In this document: one piece after another, positions 54,437-64,000 of the stretch
How positions within the stretch are numbered: the first letter of the stretch is position 1
Layout of the letters: the number at the start of each line of letters is the position of its first letter
Source: Eudorina sp. 2006-703-Eu-15
Lineage: Eukaryota > Chlorophyta > Chlorophyceae > Chlamydomonadales > Volvocaceae
Length of the DNA stretch: 64,000 bases
Reading direction: 5' to 3'
Assembly: GCA_003117195.1 (NCBI GenBank)
Contig: BDSI01000061.1
Span: forward strand, 372,001-436,000
Program-made: the position numbers and the translations under genes
The notes under the pieces: model-generated
Told to the model about the DNA's origin: nothing
What the model saw: only the letters and a program-made list of their open reading frames with translations
Databases searched by the model: none

Positions 54437-56225
54437 TCAATCCCGATACCGCCGCCGCGGCCGGTCGTCGTCGCTATCGTCCCGCCGGCCGCCGCCGCCG
54501 CTGCGGTCGCGCCCGCCGCCGCCGCCGCGCTCCCTGTCGTCCTCCCGGTCCCGCCATCGGTCCCCTCCAACGCCTCCGCCGCCGCCGCCGCGGCCGCCGT
54601 CCCGGCCGCCGGCGCCGCCGTCCTCGCGCGCGCCCGTCGTCCGGCGCTGCTGCTCCTGCAGCGCCTGACCTAGCGTCTGATTGAACATGCGCGCCGCGAA
54701 GCCCTGCCTCGCCGGCGGCGCGCGCGCGCCCTCGCCCCCGCCGCCGCCGCCGCCGCCGTCCCTGCCCTCCCGCTCCCTCTCCCGCCCAGACTCCTTCCCT
54801 GCCGCCGCCCCTGCGGCGTCACCACCACCACCGCCGCCGCCCCCGCCGCGACCCTTGGGCATCACCCACTCGATCCGGCGCTTGATGCCGCCCTCGCGTT
54901 CCGATCGGTCGTCGTCGCCGCGGCGACCGCCGCCGCCGCCGCGGCCGCCGTCACCGTCGCCACCGCCGCCTCGGGACCTCCTCGTCGGGCTTCGACTGCG
55001 GCTTCGGCTCCGGCTGTGGCTGAGACTCCGGCTGCGATCCCGGTCTCGTACCACCTCCCTGGAGGAGCGCCCGTCGTTACTTTGCCGGGGCGCGCCCCGG
55101 CTGCCGCCGCCGCCGCCAGCACCGCCGCCGCCGCCGCCGCCACCGGCGAGGCGCTGGGACGGCGCAGGGAGCTCGTCGAAATCGAGGTCGTCATTGTACA
55201 GCTCGTCCCTGCACATGACGACGGGAGTAGTAAACGCACGGCAGGGCGCATTTGGCGACGATGGGAGGAGGAGAATGAAGAGCGCCGAGGAGGACCGTGG
55301 CGGCGGAGGTTGCTCCTGACGCCTCCGCTTTTTATAACACCCGACGGCGCCGCCATGTGCCTGCACGACGCTGCTGTGTGGCCTGCGCCCTAGGCTACCA
55401 GCACCCGAAGCGGCGCAGCCCCCCCGAAAAACCCTCGAGGGGGCCGGGGTGGGGCAAGACCCCGTCCGGACGGCCGGCCGGGTTCGCGGCGGTGTACTGT
55501 GTTCTGTTCGCGTGGGCCGTGCGACACGCCCGCGACGGCAGTTGGAGGAGAAAACAAGCGCGCCGTACAAACCCCCCAGCTCATGTGCGGGACAGCCGTA
55601 CCGCGGACACTACCGCTCTCCTTACCCGTTGTCGTACTCATCACCCACGTCCGCCGCGCCGCCCCTGGCCGCCGGGCCCGCCTCCCCGCCGCCGCGCCCC
55701 TCGACCCCCCGCTCGCGCTCCTTGCCCTTCGCCTTGTCCTTGTCCTTCTCCTTGTGCTTGTGTCCCTTCTTGCTGCCGTGCTTCTTGGCCTTCTTGTCCT
55801 TGTGCTTCTTGTGCTTCTTCGCCGCGCGCCGATCGCCGCTGTCGCTGTCGCTCGACGGCGGCTCGTCGTACGGCGCGGCGGCGGCCGCCGCCGCCGCAGC
55901 CGCGGCGGCGCCGCCAGCCCCGCTGCGCTCGTCTTCACTGGACTCCTGGGAGACCGAACGCGCCGACGGCCGGTCAGCCCTACCTGAGGCCGCAGGCAAC
56001 TGCTGTTGCTGTTGCTGCTGCGAGGATGGCGCCTGCCGTTGCTGCTGCTGCTGTGACGGCGCCGACCGGCGGGCGGCCTGCCGCTCCGCCTCCTCCTCGT
56101 CCGACATGTCAGCGCTGTCCGACCCCTCCTCTCCTCGCTTGTCCGCGGCGCCGCGGCGCGCACCCGCCGCGGCTGCGCCGTCGGCTTGATGGGACGAGCC
56201 GCCGCCGCCGCCCCTTAGGGTCTCC
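54437..56225 (-). CDS. Arg-Ser/Lys-rich nuclear-type protein, two 3' exons
   Basis: Exons 56225-55626 and 55208-54437 (minus) join in phase (GG|G) and end at TGA 54439-54437. The first exon encodes Ser/acidic sequence (SDSADMSDEEEAERQAARRS), Gln runs, poly-Ala and a Lys/His block (KKHKKHKDKKAKKHGSKKGH). The second has DELYNDDLDFDELPAPSQ, poly-Gly, an RS run (DRSRSLSHSRSRSRSRSPTR), IKRRIEWVMPKGRG, and ARMFNQTLGQALQEQQRR, ending RPRRRYRD. This is the composition of splicing or 3'-processing factors. The acceptor at 56226 is compatible in phase with the donor at 60671 of the RBBP6-like gene, so these may be its last two exons across a 4.4-kb intron; equally they may be a separate gene whose 5' exon I could not find. 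The two gene candidates inside that gap favour separation. The ARMF..LG stretch faintly recalls pinin-type proteins. Confidence 0.6.
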
Positions 56226-57218
56226 CTGTACGGCAGTACGACAGGCACCGGATGCGGGCGCAGTTGTGAATGTGAAGCGCCCCTGCAGGTCAGTGGAGGG
56301 ATGGGGATGCGTCGGGCACGTGTCAGGGATTAGGGTTTAGGGGCACGGACATAGGGTGGCATCAAGACCGGGTATATGTATGGTAACGGTGGTCATGTGT
56401 CAGTGCGCTTGCCGCCGGCGGGAGAGTGTGTGCGTCGCGAAAGCGGCTGACGACTGTACCACAGCCGTGCGATCGCTCTGCGCGTGTGCACACGCGCGCC
56501 CATCTGCTTGGGCAGCGGCAGAACAAAATGCCCCCTGATGTGCACGGCGGCGGTTGTACGACACAGTTGGCCAACGGGACGAGCGGCGGGGGGCTGTCAC
56601 TGCTGGGGTGCGAAGCACGCAGCTGGCCGAACGGGGAGCGAGACAATGGTCATGTAAGCCCATATGTCATGTTCTGTGTAACCAGGGGATGTGATGCGGG
56701 ACCCCCGCACACGGGTTGTTATCGATGACCTGTGGCGGCCTGCACCGCCCACCCGCCGAACCAAACCCCACGGGTACGACACGGTACGGGAAAGATCCCC
56801 CCTGCGGAGCCGCGCTGCGAGGGACCCGCGAGCCGCCTTTTCCATGTGATGAGGTGACAGGCCGTTTCAAGAAGATCGTCGGTGGTCCCAGTACGAGCAC
56901 GTACGGCATCAACACCGGCGACTCCGCCCGGGCAGAGGCCGGTGCAGTCCCAACACCGCAGCGAGTCCTTCCCCACAAAACCTTTCATCATCCTCACACC
57001 AGCAACGTCACATAATCACAGCAACAACATAATAGCAATAACAATGACAGCCCGAATCCTCTCCGCCGCAATCCAACTTGAAATATATCCAACTTGTAGG
57101 AGGAAAACATCCAGCTTGGAATAAATCCAACCGCCGTCCCCGCGGGGCCGGGTCAACGCGTACTGCAGCCCGGGGCCTCAGGTCCCTGGAGCGCGAGACG
57201 CCCACACGATTAGCCTAA

Positions 57219-57558
57219 TTAGAAATACATAGCCCTGCACTGTGGCGGTCGAGGCGCCCTCGGAACGGGAGACTTGCCACCTTTCACTGCAGCAGGTGCC
57301 CGCCACAGCCGCACAAAGGCGGCCACTGCTGCGCGCCGCCGCACCATGCAACCACGCACGCGGCCATCGTTCCAACGGCGGCCTGACGCTGAGCAACGGG
57401 GCGCAGAAGAAATACTAACCCCCGAATGATATACCTGCACGGTTCAGCAAGTGGTCAAGATCCCGGAAATGACGCGCATCACGCGAGATGCCAAACGAGG
57501 AGATGGCCCACCCGCGAGGCCGTCGGGACAGCATGGGTGCCGCATATGTCTTGGTCAT
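57219..57558 (-). CDS. Candidate small basic protein, two exons
   Basis: ATG at 57558-57556 opens MTKTYAAPMLSRRPRG and continues WAISSFGISRDARHF, RDLDHLLNRA, to a GTATAT donor after 57435 (phase 1). A possible acceptor (GCGTCAG before GCCGCCGTTGG, near 57385) continues in phase with RRWNDGRVRGCMVRRR to a stop at 57221-57219. The first exon looks protein-like and not repetitive; the second is Arg/Ala-rich and less convincing. No family is recognised. An Arg-rich, slightly hydrophobic start would suit an organelle protein, but that is a guess. Confidence 0.28.
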
Positions 57559-59167
57559 GTTGGACTGTATTTGTCCCGCGGATTAGCAGTCGCAATCGCA
57601 AACTTGTCAGATGACGCAACGCCCGACGGTCACAACGCGGGGCGGTACAGCCGTTGATCGGCACGACGGCTCCGTCCGTTCCATCGAGTTCCGTTTTCAG
57701 TGTCCATGCTCTGCCCCCGTGCACCTCAGATACGCCTCCAGTTTCAAGATGTGACTAACACTGACGCCCTCCGACGCCACAGCCCCGTGAAACCCCGTTC
57801 CGGAGATGCTGCCCGACACCGAGGCCGCAACGAAAAGCTGCGGAGCAACGCGCATTTAAAACCAAATGCTGACAGGATGCTGTCCATCACACCGCGACAA
57901 GCGGGCTGCACCGCCCGCATCACACTGCACGCCATCGTTTTTAAACATGAGCCACCAACCTCAGGTCACCAGGAAAGTGATCGAGAGGCCGGTCGGTGCT
58001 GCGCCATGGCCAGCCAGATGGCCCCAACCGCAGCGCGCGCGTCCACGCATTTCGCCACACTCGAGCAGGACACACAACCCGCCACATGCTTGCAAGTCCG
58101 CCCCAACCAGCGCTGCCGCCAAGGAACCACGCCGACCAGTCGACCACCGCCATCATCATCTGCTTTACACCCACATGCTGGCGTGCCCCCATGCGCCGCC
58201 CCCGTGGTCCTGGAGCGCATCCGTACTATGTACGACACCAAGGCGCACACGTCCACTAACTTGTCTGCAAGAGCCTAATCCCATGTCGGTCCCCGCGCTT
58301 GGTCATGTCTCCATGGATGTGTTCGGAATAAAACATTAAAAAGATTGCCGCAGCTAACTTGGCCATCCTTTCACGGAGCTCTCTCGGTGTAAAGCGTTCC
58401 GGCAGCGCCCGTCATCCTGGAACAAGACTGCGGCATACTCATACTTGGGCCAGGCACCACCGTCCAGCTGGTCAGCCCCGCACGACACCAGCGCCAACGT
58501 CGACCCCGCCCTTCTGCCACATGTTCCCGCCCGATGGCCGATGATACCAGCCCAATCGGCCGGTCGAGGGGTTGTTCGTCGGGGCCCCAGGCCGCCGGTG
58601 CCTTCTGTCCCCGCCCACCACTTGAGGCTCTGTGGCCCCAGCCCCGACCTCGTAGCCCCGGGTAGAGGAGCGCGCTCTAGGGTAGCGCATGCATCTCACC
58701 GGCCGGCACCTCGTTCGATTGCGGCTGGTCCATGAGGCCCGCGGCTGGTCGGTCGGTGGGTCCCTAGGGACCCGTGGGGGAGGTGCACAGGCGGATGAGG
58801 CGCCGTAGGGGCGAGACCTCCCCACTTTCAAACTGAAGGACCACCCTTCCCCAGCAAACCCCTCTCTCAGCCCCTCATATATGCATCGCCCCTTCGCGCT
58901 GAATCAGCCCCAGCCCCACTTTGCCGCGTGTGGCCGCAAGGGGCTGGTCAGCCGCGGCCGCTGCTGCGCAAGGCCTCTTGCGTCGGCAACATGGAGCATA
59001 CATACCTCGCCGTGGTCTGCAACCCCCAATACCCTCAAAATAATCGGGCGGTTAAATCCTACCCACCAACCAACCTACCAAGGGCTCCACGCATGAATAA
59101 ATGTATACAAGTAAAACAGTCAGCCACGGTAGTTAAACAGCTTGTCCATTTGCCGTACAGGTACACA

Positions 59168-59760
59168 TCATAGACGCAACGCGACCTGGACCCCGATGGC
59201 AATGTTGAAAATGATGCCGCCAAAGCTGACGTGTCTATCACCCGTGCCAAACAGCACCCGCACATCAACGCAAGCGATGGACGTGTGCGCGCCAGCCGAG
59301 CCCACCCGGGACCCCACACAGCCAACCTAAGCCACGCCGCTGGCTTGCTCGCCGGGTGGCGAGCAAGACGGGCCGGAGACGAATCGCGCGGCACTTACAT
59401 GCAAGCTCTTTTTACACTGTGGTTACTGTTTGGGTATTTCTCAGTAGCAGTCAACGACTGCGCCGGTAAAGTCAATGCCGCTGAGGGGTGCACGCGCACG
59501 TTGGCCCCGCATGCGACACGTCGCCCGCGCACACATTTGAGTCAGGATATCGGAGCGGCACAACCGAGCGCCGCAGCGTCAGTCATGGGTTCGCAAACAC
59601 CAGTCAGAGCGCGCACTGCCGCGCCAACACTGCAATGCGCGGGTCTCCGACCCACATCATGAACAAGAACAGCGCCTTCACCACAGCGCTTATCCTGATC
59701 ATCCAAAACGACACCGGCCTGATCTCCATTGCATCCGCGTCGGCGTCTGGTCTAACTGTC
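59168..59760 (-). CDS. Candidate membrane-protein 3' exons
   Basis: Three minus-strand exons fit in phase: 59760-59631 (includes SFWMIRISAVVKALFLFMMW, one hydrophobic span), 59457-59399 (SLTATEKYPNSNHSVKRAC, donor GTAAGT) and 59225-59168 (IFGGIIFNIAIGVQVALRL, a second span, then TGA). Splice phases 0 and 2 match and the GTAAGT donor is strong. Upstream exons were not resolved; a hydrophobic stretch at about 59940-59880 (GIIEWLFIVVAALQGG) could be one. The opposite strand is also open and hydrophobic in part, so this may be coincidence. The family is not recognised. Confidence 0.28.
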
Positions 59761-60671
59761 CTACAGGCCAGACACTGCTCCAGAGTCGAAATAATACACA
59801 ATCGTCAGTCGCCAAACTGCCTACCGACCAACGCCTCTTTAACGGCGGCTTGCTGCAGCACGTCGCCAAGACAACGAAATCTGCAGCAAGCCTCCTTGCA
59901 AGGCCGCAACAACAATGAATAACCATTCAATGATACCCAAACCATTCCAAGTTGCACACCCTGCCAAAACCGAAGCTTGCCAAAACGCTTCGCTGCAAGC
60001 GGTGCCCGTCTGGAGGTCCCATGGATGGTCTTGCAGCAAACAAGCATGCGTCCTAGAACGGAAGGTCCACCCGGGAAGCTGGGCGCTTGTCGCGCAATAT
60101 TTGAAATGCGGTGCGGGCATGATTTATGCAAGGCGACGGTGAACAAGAAATGGAAACAACGCATGGGGGAGGGAGATGCACGTGCCAAGGAATGAGGAAG
60201 GGGAACAGGTACATCCAAGTGGCACAGGCGAGGGATACGACAGGCGGGTCACAGGTCACGCCAGGGCGGACAGGCCAAGGGTAACATGCCAGGAAACGCA
60301 AGAAGAAGTACGCGTAGTGCTGGCACAGACAGGGATAGGGCATGCACACTCTTGAAGCATGATAAAGAAGCTGCCGGGAGGATACATGCAAGCGCCATTC
60401 TGTGCATGTACACAGCAGGTCAAGGGGTACGTGTCCCGGACCGCCCTTGTGCTCCGACCAACCCGGAAAGGCTGTGCTCGCATCACCGCCCGGTCGCTGC
60501 TGCATCACCCGCAAGAAAAAGCGCCGCACCGCGGCCCGAACGGAAGCACCCGCTCTCACTGGCCTCCCCCCGCCGCAACAACCGCTGCCAGGGATCCCAC
60601 CGCAGCACCCGCTGGAGCCGCGTAAGCCACGACCGACACAATAAACACAAGGACGGCGGCAGTTGCAGCAC

Positions 60672-63600
60672 CTGTTGTCCGGCGATTTCCGCCGCCTCCG
60701 TTCATCCGCGCGTCGGCCGCCCTCCTCGCTGTCCTCACTCGTCGCCCCGTCGCTGCTGATACGCCGTCCCGAAGCGCGCTGTGCCGCGCCCGACGGCGGC
60801 CGCACCGCGAGGCTGGTCTCTTCAGGAGGCGGCTTGGCGGCGCCTGCAGGCGGCCGCTCGCTGTCGGAGCTCGCGGCGGAGGGCGGCTCAGCGTCCGCGC
60901 CGCCGCTCCGGCGCCCCGCCCCGAGGTCGACTGCCTCACGCTGCCGAGCAGCCCCGTCGGCCTTCAAGACGCCGCGGGGAGGATGGAAGGGGAGGACAAG
61001 ACAGGTGAGGCGCGGCAACACCCGTGTTCCCGACTTGTGCCCTGCGCCTGCGAAGTTCATGCCGTGTTTCATGTCCATGGGGCACTTTGCTCCCGTCGGG
61101 CCCATTCCTAACAATGCCTCCTTGCATTTGAACTGGCTCGCCTGTAACATCCAGCTGAGTACCGCTCCCATCGGGACGCCCTCCACCGCCGACGCAAATA
61201 GATAGTTTAAGCGGTCTTACTAGATAGGAGCCTCCTTGCACCATGTACCTGCACCCTCCTCACCTGTCTTGAAGTTGTCTCCCGCGCCTGTTCCCCTTTG
61301 CCGCCGACGCCACGTGCTGCCCCGCCCTTGCCGCCCTCGACCGCAGCCGCCACCGGGCTCCGAGACCGCTGGCGCCGCGCCCCCACCTCCGCGCCCTGCC
61401 GCGGCGCCTCCCGCAGGTGAACTGACGGCGATCCCTCGGTCGCCTCGCGCCGCGGCTCGCGATCAGCCTCGCGCTCCCGCTCTCGCGGCCGGCCTGCATC
61501 ACGTGCTCCCTCCCTGGTGCGCTCCCATTCCCGCTCCTGATCCCGCGGACGGTCCCGATCGCGCTGCCGCTCGTGATCCCGCTCCCGTTCCCGCTCCCGA
61601 GGAGACTCCACTGCACGCCCCCGGTCGCGGCCCCGCTCCAGATCGCGATCTCGGTTGTCGTCCCGGGCACGCCGCCGCTTCGGCGAAGAGGGAGACCTTG
61701 TCCGGGACCTCGAGCGCGACCGCGACCTGGAACCCCGGCCCCGGCCGGCACTGCCGGAGCGAGACCGCTTGGAGCGCCGACCACGCGACCGGCTGCGGCT
61801 GCGCCCTCCGCGCTCACGGTCGTGCTGCCGCTCGCGGCCCCGGTCCCGATCCTGATGCTGATGCCGGTCCGAGGCCAGGCGGCTACCGTGCCCGTGGCCG
61901 CTGACATGGCGGTCTCCGGCGTACTCGCGCCGACCGGCTCCCCCGCCCCCGGCCGCAACGGCACCTCCCCGCCGTGTCGCACGGTCCACGGCCTGCTTGG
62001 AGGCCGACGCCTGCAAATCCAGGAACTCGCGGCGTGAGAGCGGCCGTCCGCTGCCGAACGCCCTGCGAAGGCAACAAGATAAGAGCAGCGAGAGTTGTTT
62101 TTGTTAGCCAAGATAATAACTTGGCAGTGCGTGTTTCCTGGCTAGGCGTGCCACCGGGTTGGGGGAGGGGTTACAATTGCAAATAAACGCGAACGTGCCT
62201 GCAGGGCTGCATGCGTTCGTGCAAGTGCGTTGTACGCAGATCACTGATGAGGCGATGCGATCTGACCGACTTCCAGACGCATCGTTAAAATCTAAGCATG
62301 CATGCGCACATCGTAATTGTGCCCTCGGATGGCCACGCTATTCATTACACACAAGTCATGGCGGAGCCACACGTCAAGTCACGAGCCAACCACTGCCCCC
62401 ACGGCAGATCACAGTTTTGACTCTTACCTAAACAGGTCCGCCATCGCCATGTCACCAGGCAGCAGCTCGCGCAGGAAAGGCAGCGCCCTTATGAGCTCCT
62501 TCTCCGTGCAACCCACGCCACGAAGCGGAGCGAGGAGCACCTCGTCACCGTCCGCACGCCGTCCATGGCCGCTGCCGTCTGCACCGCCGCCGCCGCCACG
62601 GCCGGACGCCGCTGCGGCAGCCGCAACGGCCGCGGCAGCCGTGCCGCCTTCACGGAGCAAGCCGGGCCCCAGCCCCAACGCCCGCGAGCCGGTCAATCGT
62701 GACGGCGCCGGCGAGGCCGACCTACGGACGACATCATCCATTCCGAGCGACAGCTTGACGGGCTGCTGTTGTGCCGGCTGCATCGCGGTGCCGTCGTCAA
62801 AGTCGTCATCAAAAAGCTGCGGTTGAGGCGGTTTCGAATCTACAGGCGTCGGCTCGGTTTTGACCTCAGCCACCTTGGTGTCAGCAAACTCGGGAACCGT
62901 GGCCGCGGTCCTCAATTCCAAACCGTGCTCTGGCTCCTGCTCCTGCTTCATCAGTTGCTGTTGCATGTGCACTTGCTGCTGTTGCTGCTGTAGTTGTTGT
63001 TGCTGCTGTAGCTGTTGCTGCTGTAGCTGTTGCTGCTGGTGTTGCTCTACCTGTTGCTGCTGCAATTGCTGCTGTTGGAGCATCAACTGTTGTTGTTGCT
63101 GCAGCATATTCATTTGTTGCTGAGCTCCTCCAGCATTCCCAGAGTCAGCGCCTTGCTGCAGCCAAGTCGGCGCAGTCGCGGCCTGCTGCGTCACTGGCGG
63201 CTGCGTCGCTGCGGGGCCTTGTGCCGCAGCACCAGAGCCGGAAGGTCCGTCCGGGCCGCCAGCGACCGGGGCCGCACCCTCAGTCACCACAGGCTTGCTG
63301 CGGCCCATCAGCGCGGCGAGCTTGTTGAACGCATATGTGTTGGCCGCCAGCTCGCCAAGCTCCCCATCAGGCAAGTACAGGCTGCCATCGGCATTCCGTT
63401 GAATCTTTGACGCGGGGATGCCCGAAGGCACTTTCACACGCTTGTCGTAGGCAGGATCACCTTGCGTGGGGCACTCGTTCATAAAGTGCCCAAGCTGCCC
63501 GCACCTCAGGCACTCGCGATTCATCATGCGGCTGCCGCGACCCCCGCCAGGTCCGAACCCGCGGCCTCGGCCACGACCCCGGCCTTGGTTTGCATTTTGC

Positions 63601-64000
63601 AGGGCCAGCTGAGCCTCCCATCCCACGCCCTTAGCCGCTTGATTTAAAAACGCCCGCATTTCCTGCTCCTCCTGCTGCACCGCTGCGGACTTGGTCAGTG
63701 GATCCTCACCGAACTCGTCGTCCACATGAGGGGGTGCGGCCAGATCGATGCCTAGAGCTGCTGGCGCAGGTGCCACAGCTCCTGGCCCTGGCGCAGCAGA
63801 CGCCGCAGCAAGAGGAGCTGCACTGCTGATAATAGTCTTGGGCCGCGCTGCAGATGCCACCCGCTTTACGATGACCGACGAGTTCTTCATGACCTGCTCG
63901 GCGTCGTTGTCATAATCTCGCTTGGAGGTGGCATCCGTAAGCTGCAGTTCATTTGCAGCATCAATACCAAGGCCCTTCCTTTCTGCAATAAGTCGCTTGA
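60672..64000 (-). CDS. RBBP6/Mpe1-type protein (DWNN domain, CCHC zinc knuckle, RS region), 5' end outside window
   Basis: Nuclear protein of the family that contacts the pre-mRNA cleavage and polyadenylation machinery. Exons (minus): 64000-62428 (continues right), 62062-61264, 60961-60672; phases 2 and 0 fit. The window edge cuts the ubiquitin-like DWNN domain, whose end is plain: LKRLIAERKGLGIDAANELQ (first residue cut by the edge), then RDYDNDAEQVMKNSSVIVKR. A CCHC knuckle CLRCGQLGHFMNECPTQGDP is at 63512-63453, followed by the family's VPSGIP motif. A long Gln run (62955-63120) and acidic/Pro sequence follow, then a helical segment (KELIRALPFLRELLPGDMAM, joined across the intron to AFGSGRPLSRREFLDLQ). 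After that comes an Arg-Ser/Arg-Glu-Arg region (SRSRSRSRTRSPSSPKRRRA) and a Ser/acidic Arg-rich exon ending RRRKSPDN. The RING/U-box that normally follows the knuckle is not seen. The 3' end after 60672 is uncertain. Confidence 0.88.
62955..63120 (-). repeat. Coding (CAG/CAA)n polyglutamine tract
   Basis: On the minus strand, Q-rich codons mixed with Leu, Met, Val and His, within the first RBBP6-like exon. The codons alternate CAG and CAA, so it is not a pure triplet expansion. Confidence 0.85.

Larger units (their letters stand above)
56226..60671. other. 4.4-kb interval: long intron or spacer, mostly unassigned
   Basis: Either one intron of the RBBP6-like gene or a spacer with small genes. 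Apart from the two weak minus-strand candidates listed at 57219-57558 and 59168-59760, I see only scattered GTACGG motifs and no large repeat. GC is somewhat lower at 59100-60200. Confidence 0.45.

Noticed and set aside
54681..56340. Long Pro/Ser/Arg frames on the + strand
   Set aside because: Antisense of the two RS/Lys-rich minus-strand exons, which have consistent splice phase and a plausible stop.
60100..60660. Cys-rich continuation of the RBBP6-like exon (CCNCRRPCVYC) as the missing RING
   Set aside because: It begins exactly at a GTGCTG donor, cysteine spacing does not fit RING or U-box, and the rest of the frame is low-quality; it is best read as intron.
61236..62037. Pro/Arg/Ala-rich frames on the + strand
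   Set aside because: Antisense of the RS-rich exon of the RBBP6-like gene.

Overview
The window is nuclear DNA from a GC-rich green alga of the volvocine/Chlamydomonadales type. The genes are broken into many short GT-AG exons. Introns and spacers are full of micro- and minisatellites. The proteins carry long Gly, Ala and Gln runs, one gene is Ser-Pro-rich like algal cell-wall glycoproteins, and TGTAA-type poly(A) signals follow some genes. There are no bacterial operons, no CRISPR array and no convincing tRNA or rRNA gene.

Layout. 1-9955 (+): the last 796 codons of the second-largest RNA polymerase III subunit (RPC2), 19 exons. 9956-14084: spacer with a 366-bp (CCCGA)n array. 14085-24720 (+): a 17-exon gene for six NHL repeats (a predicted beta-propeller) followed by a BTB/POZ domain; two of its introns hold short non-autonomous hAT-type transposons with 8-bp target duplications. 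25843-31208 (+): nucleoporin NUP54, 10 exons. 31209-34595: spacer with no gene I can defend. 34596-36178 (-): a Ser-Pro-rich extracellular-matrix-type gene of uncertain exon structure. 39203-40339 and 42080-43354 (+): two intronless, lower-GC paralogues encoding an unfamiliar multi-span membrane protein. 45717-51369 (+): a short-chain dehydrogenase/reductase with an LEA-like N-terminal extension, 12 exons. 54437-56225 (-): two exons of an Arg-Ser/Lys-rich nuclear-type protein. 56226-60671: mostly non-coding, with two weak minus-strand gene candidates. 60672-64000 (-): the DWNN, zinc-knuckle and RS part of an RBBP6/Mpe1-type 3'-end-processing protein, whose 5' end lies beyond the window.

The housekeeping genes (RPC2, NUP54, RBBP6-like) are unrelated neighbours, not a pathway. 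The accessory interest lies in the membrane-protein pair with an apparent gene-conversion tract, the two hAT elements inside one gene, a dispersed repeat family whose 3' end carries TGTAAC plus a microsatellite tail, GTAC-containing motifs lying on splice junctions, and unusual versions of conserved proteins (RPC2 with degraded zinc ligands, an RBBP6-like protein with no visible RING, a perfectly duplicated splice donor in NUP54).

Exon coordinates were worked out by eye from protein-family conservation, splice consensus and reading phase. In RPC2, NUP54 and the dehydrogenase every junction keeps phase and the total length is a whole number of codons.
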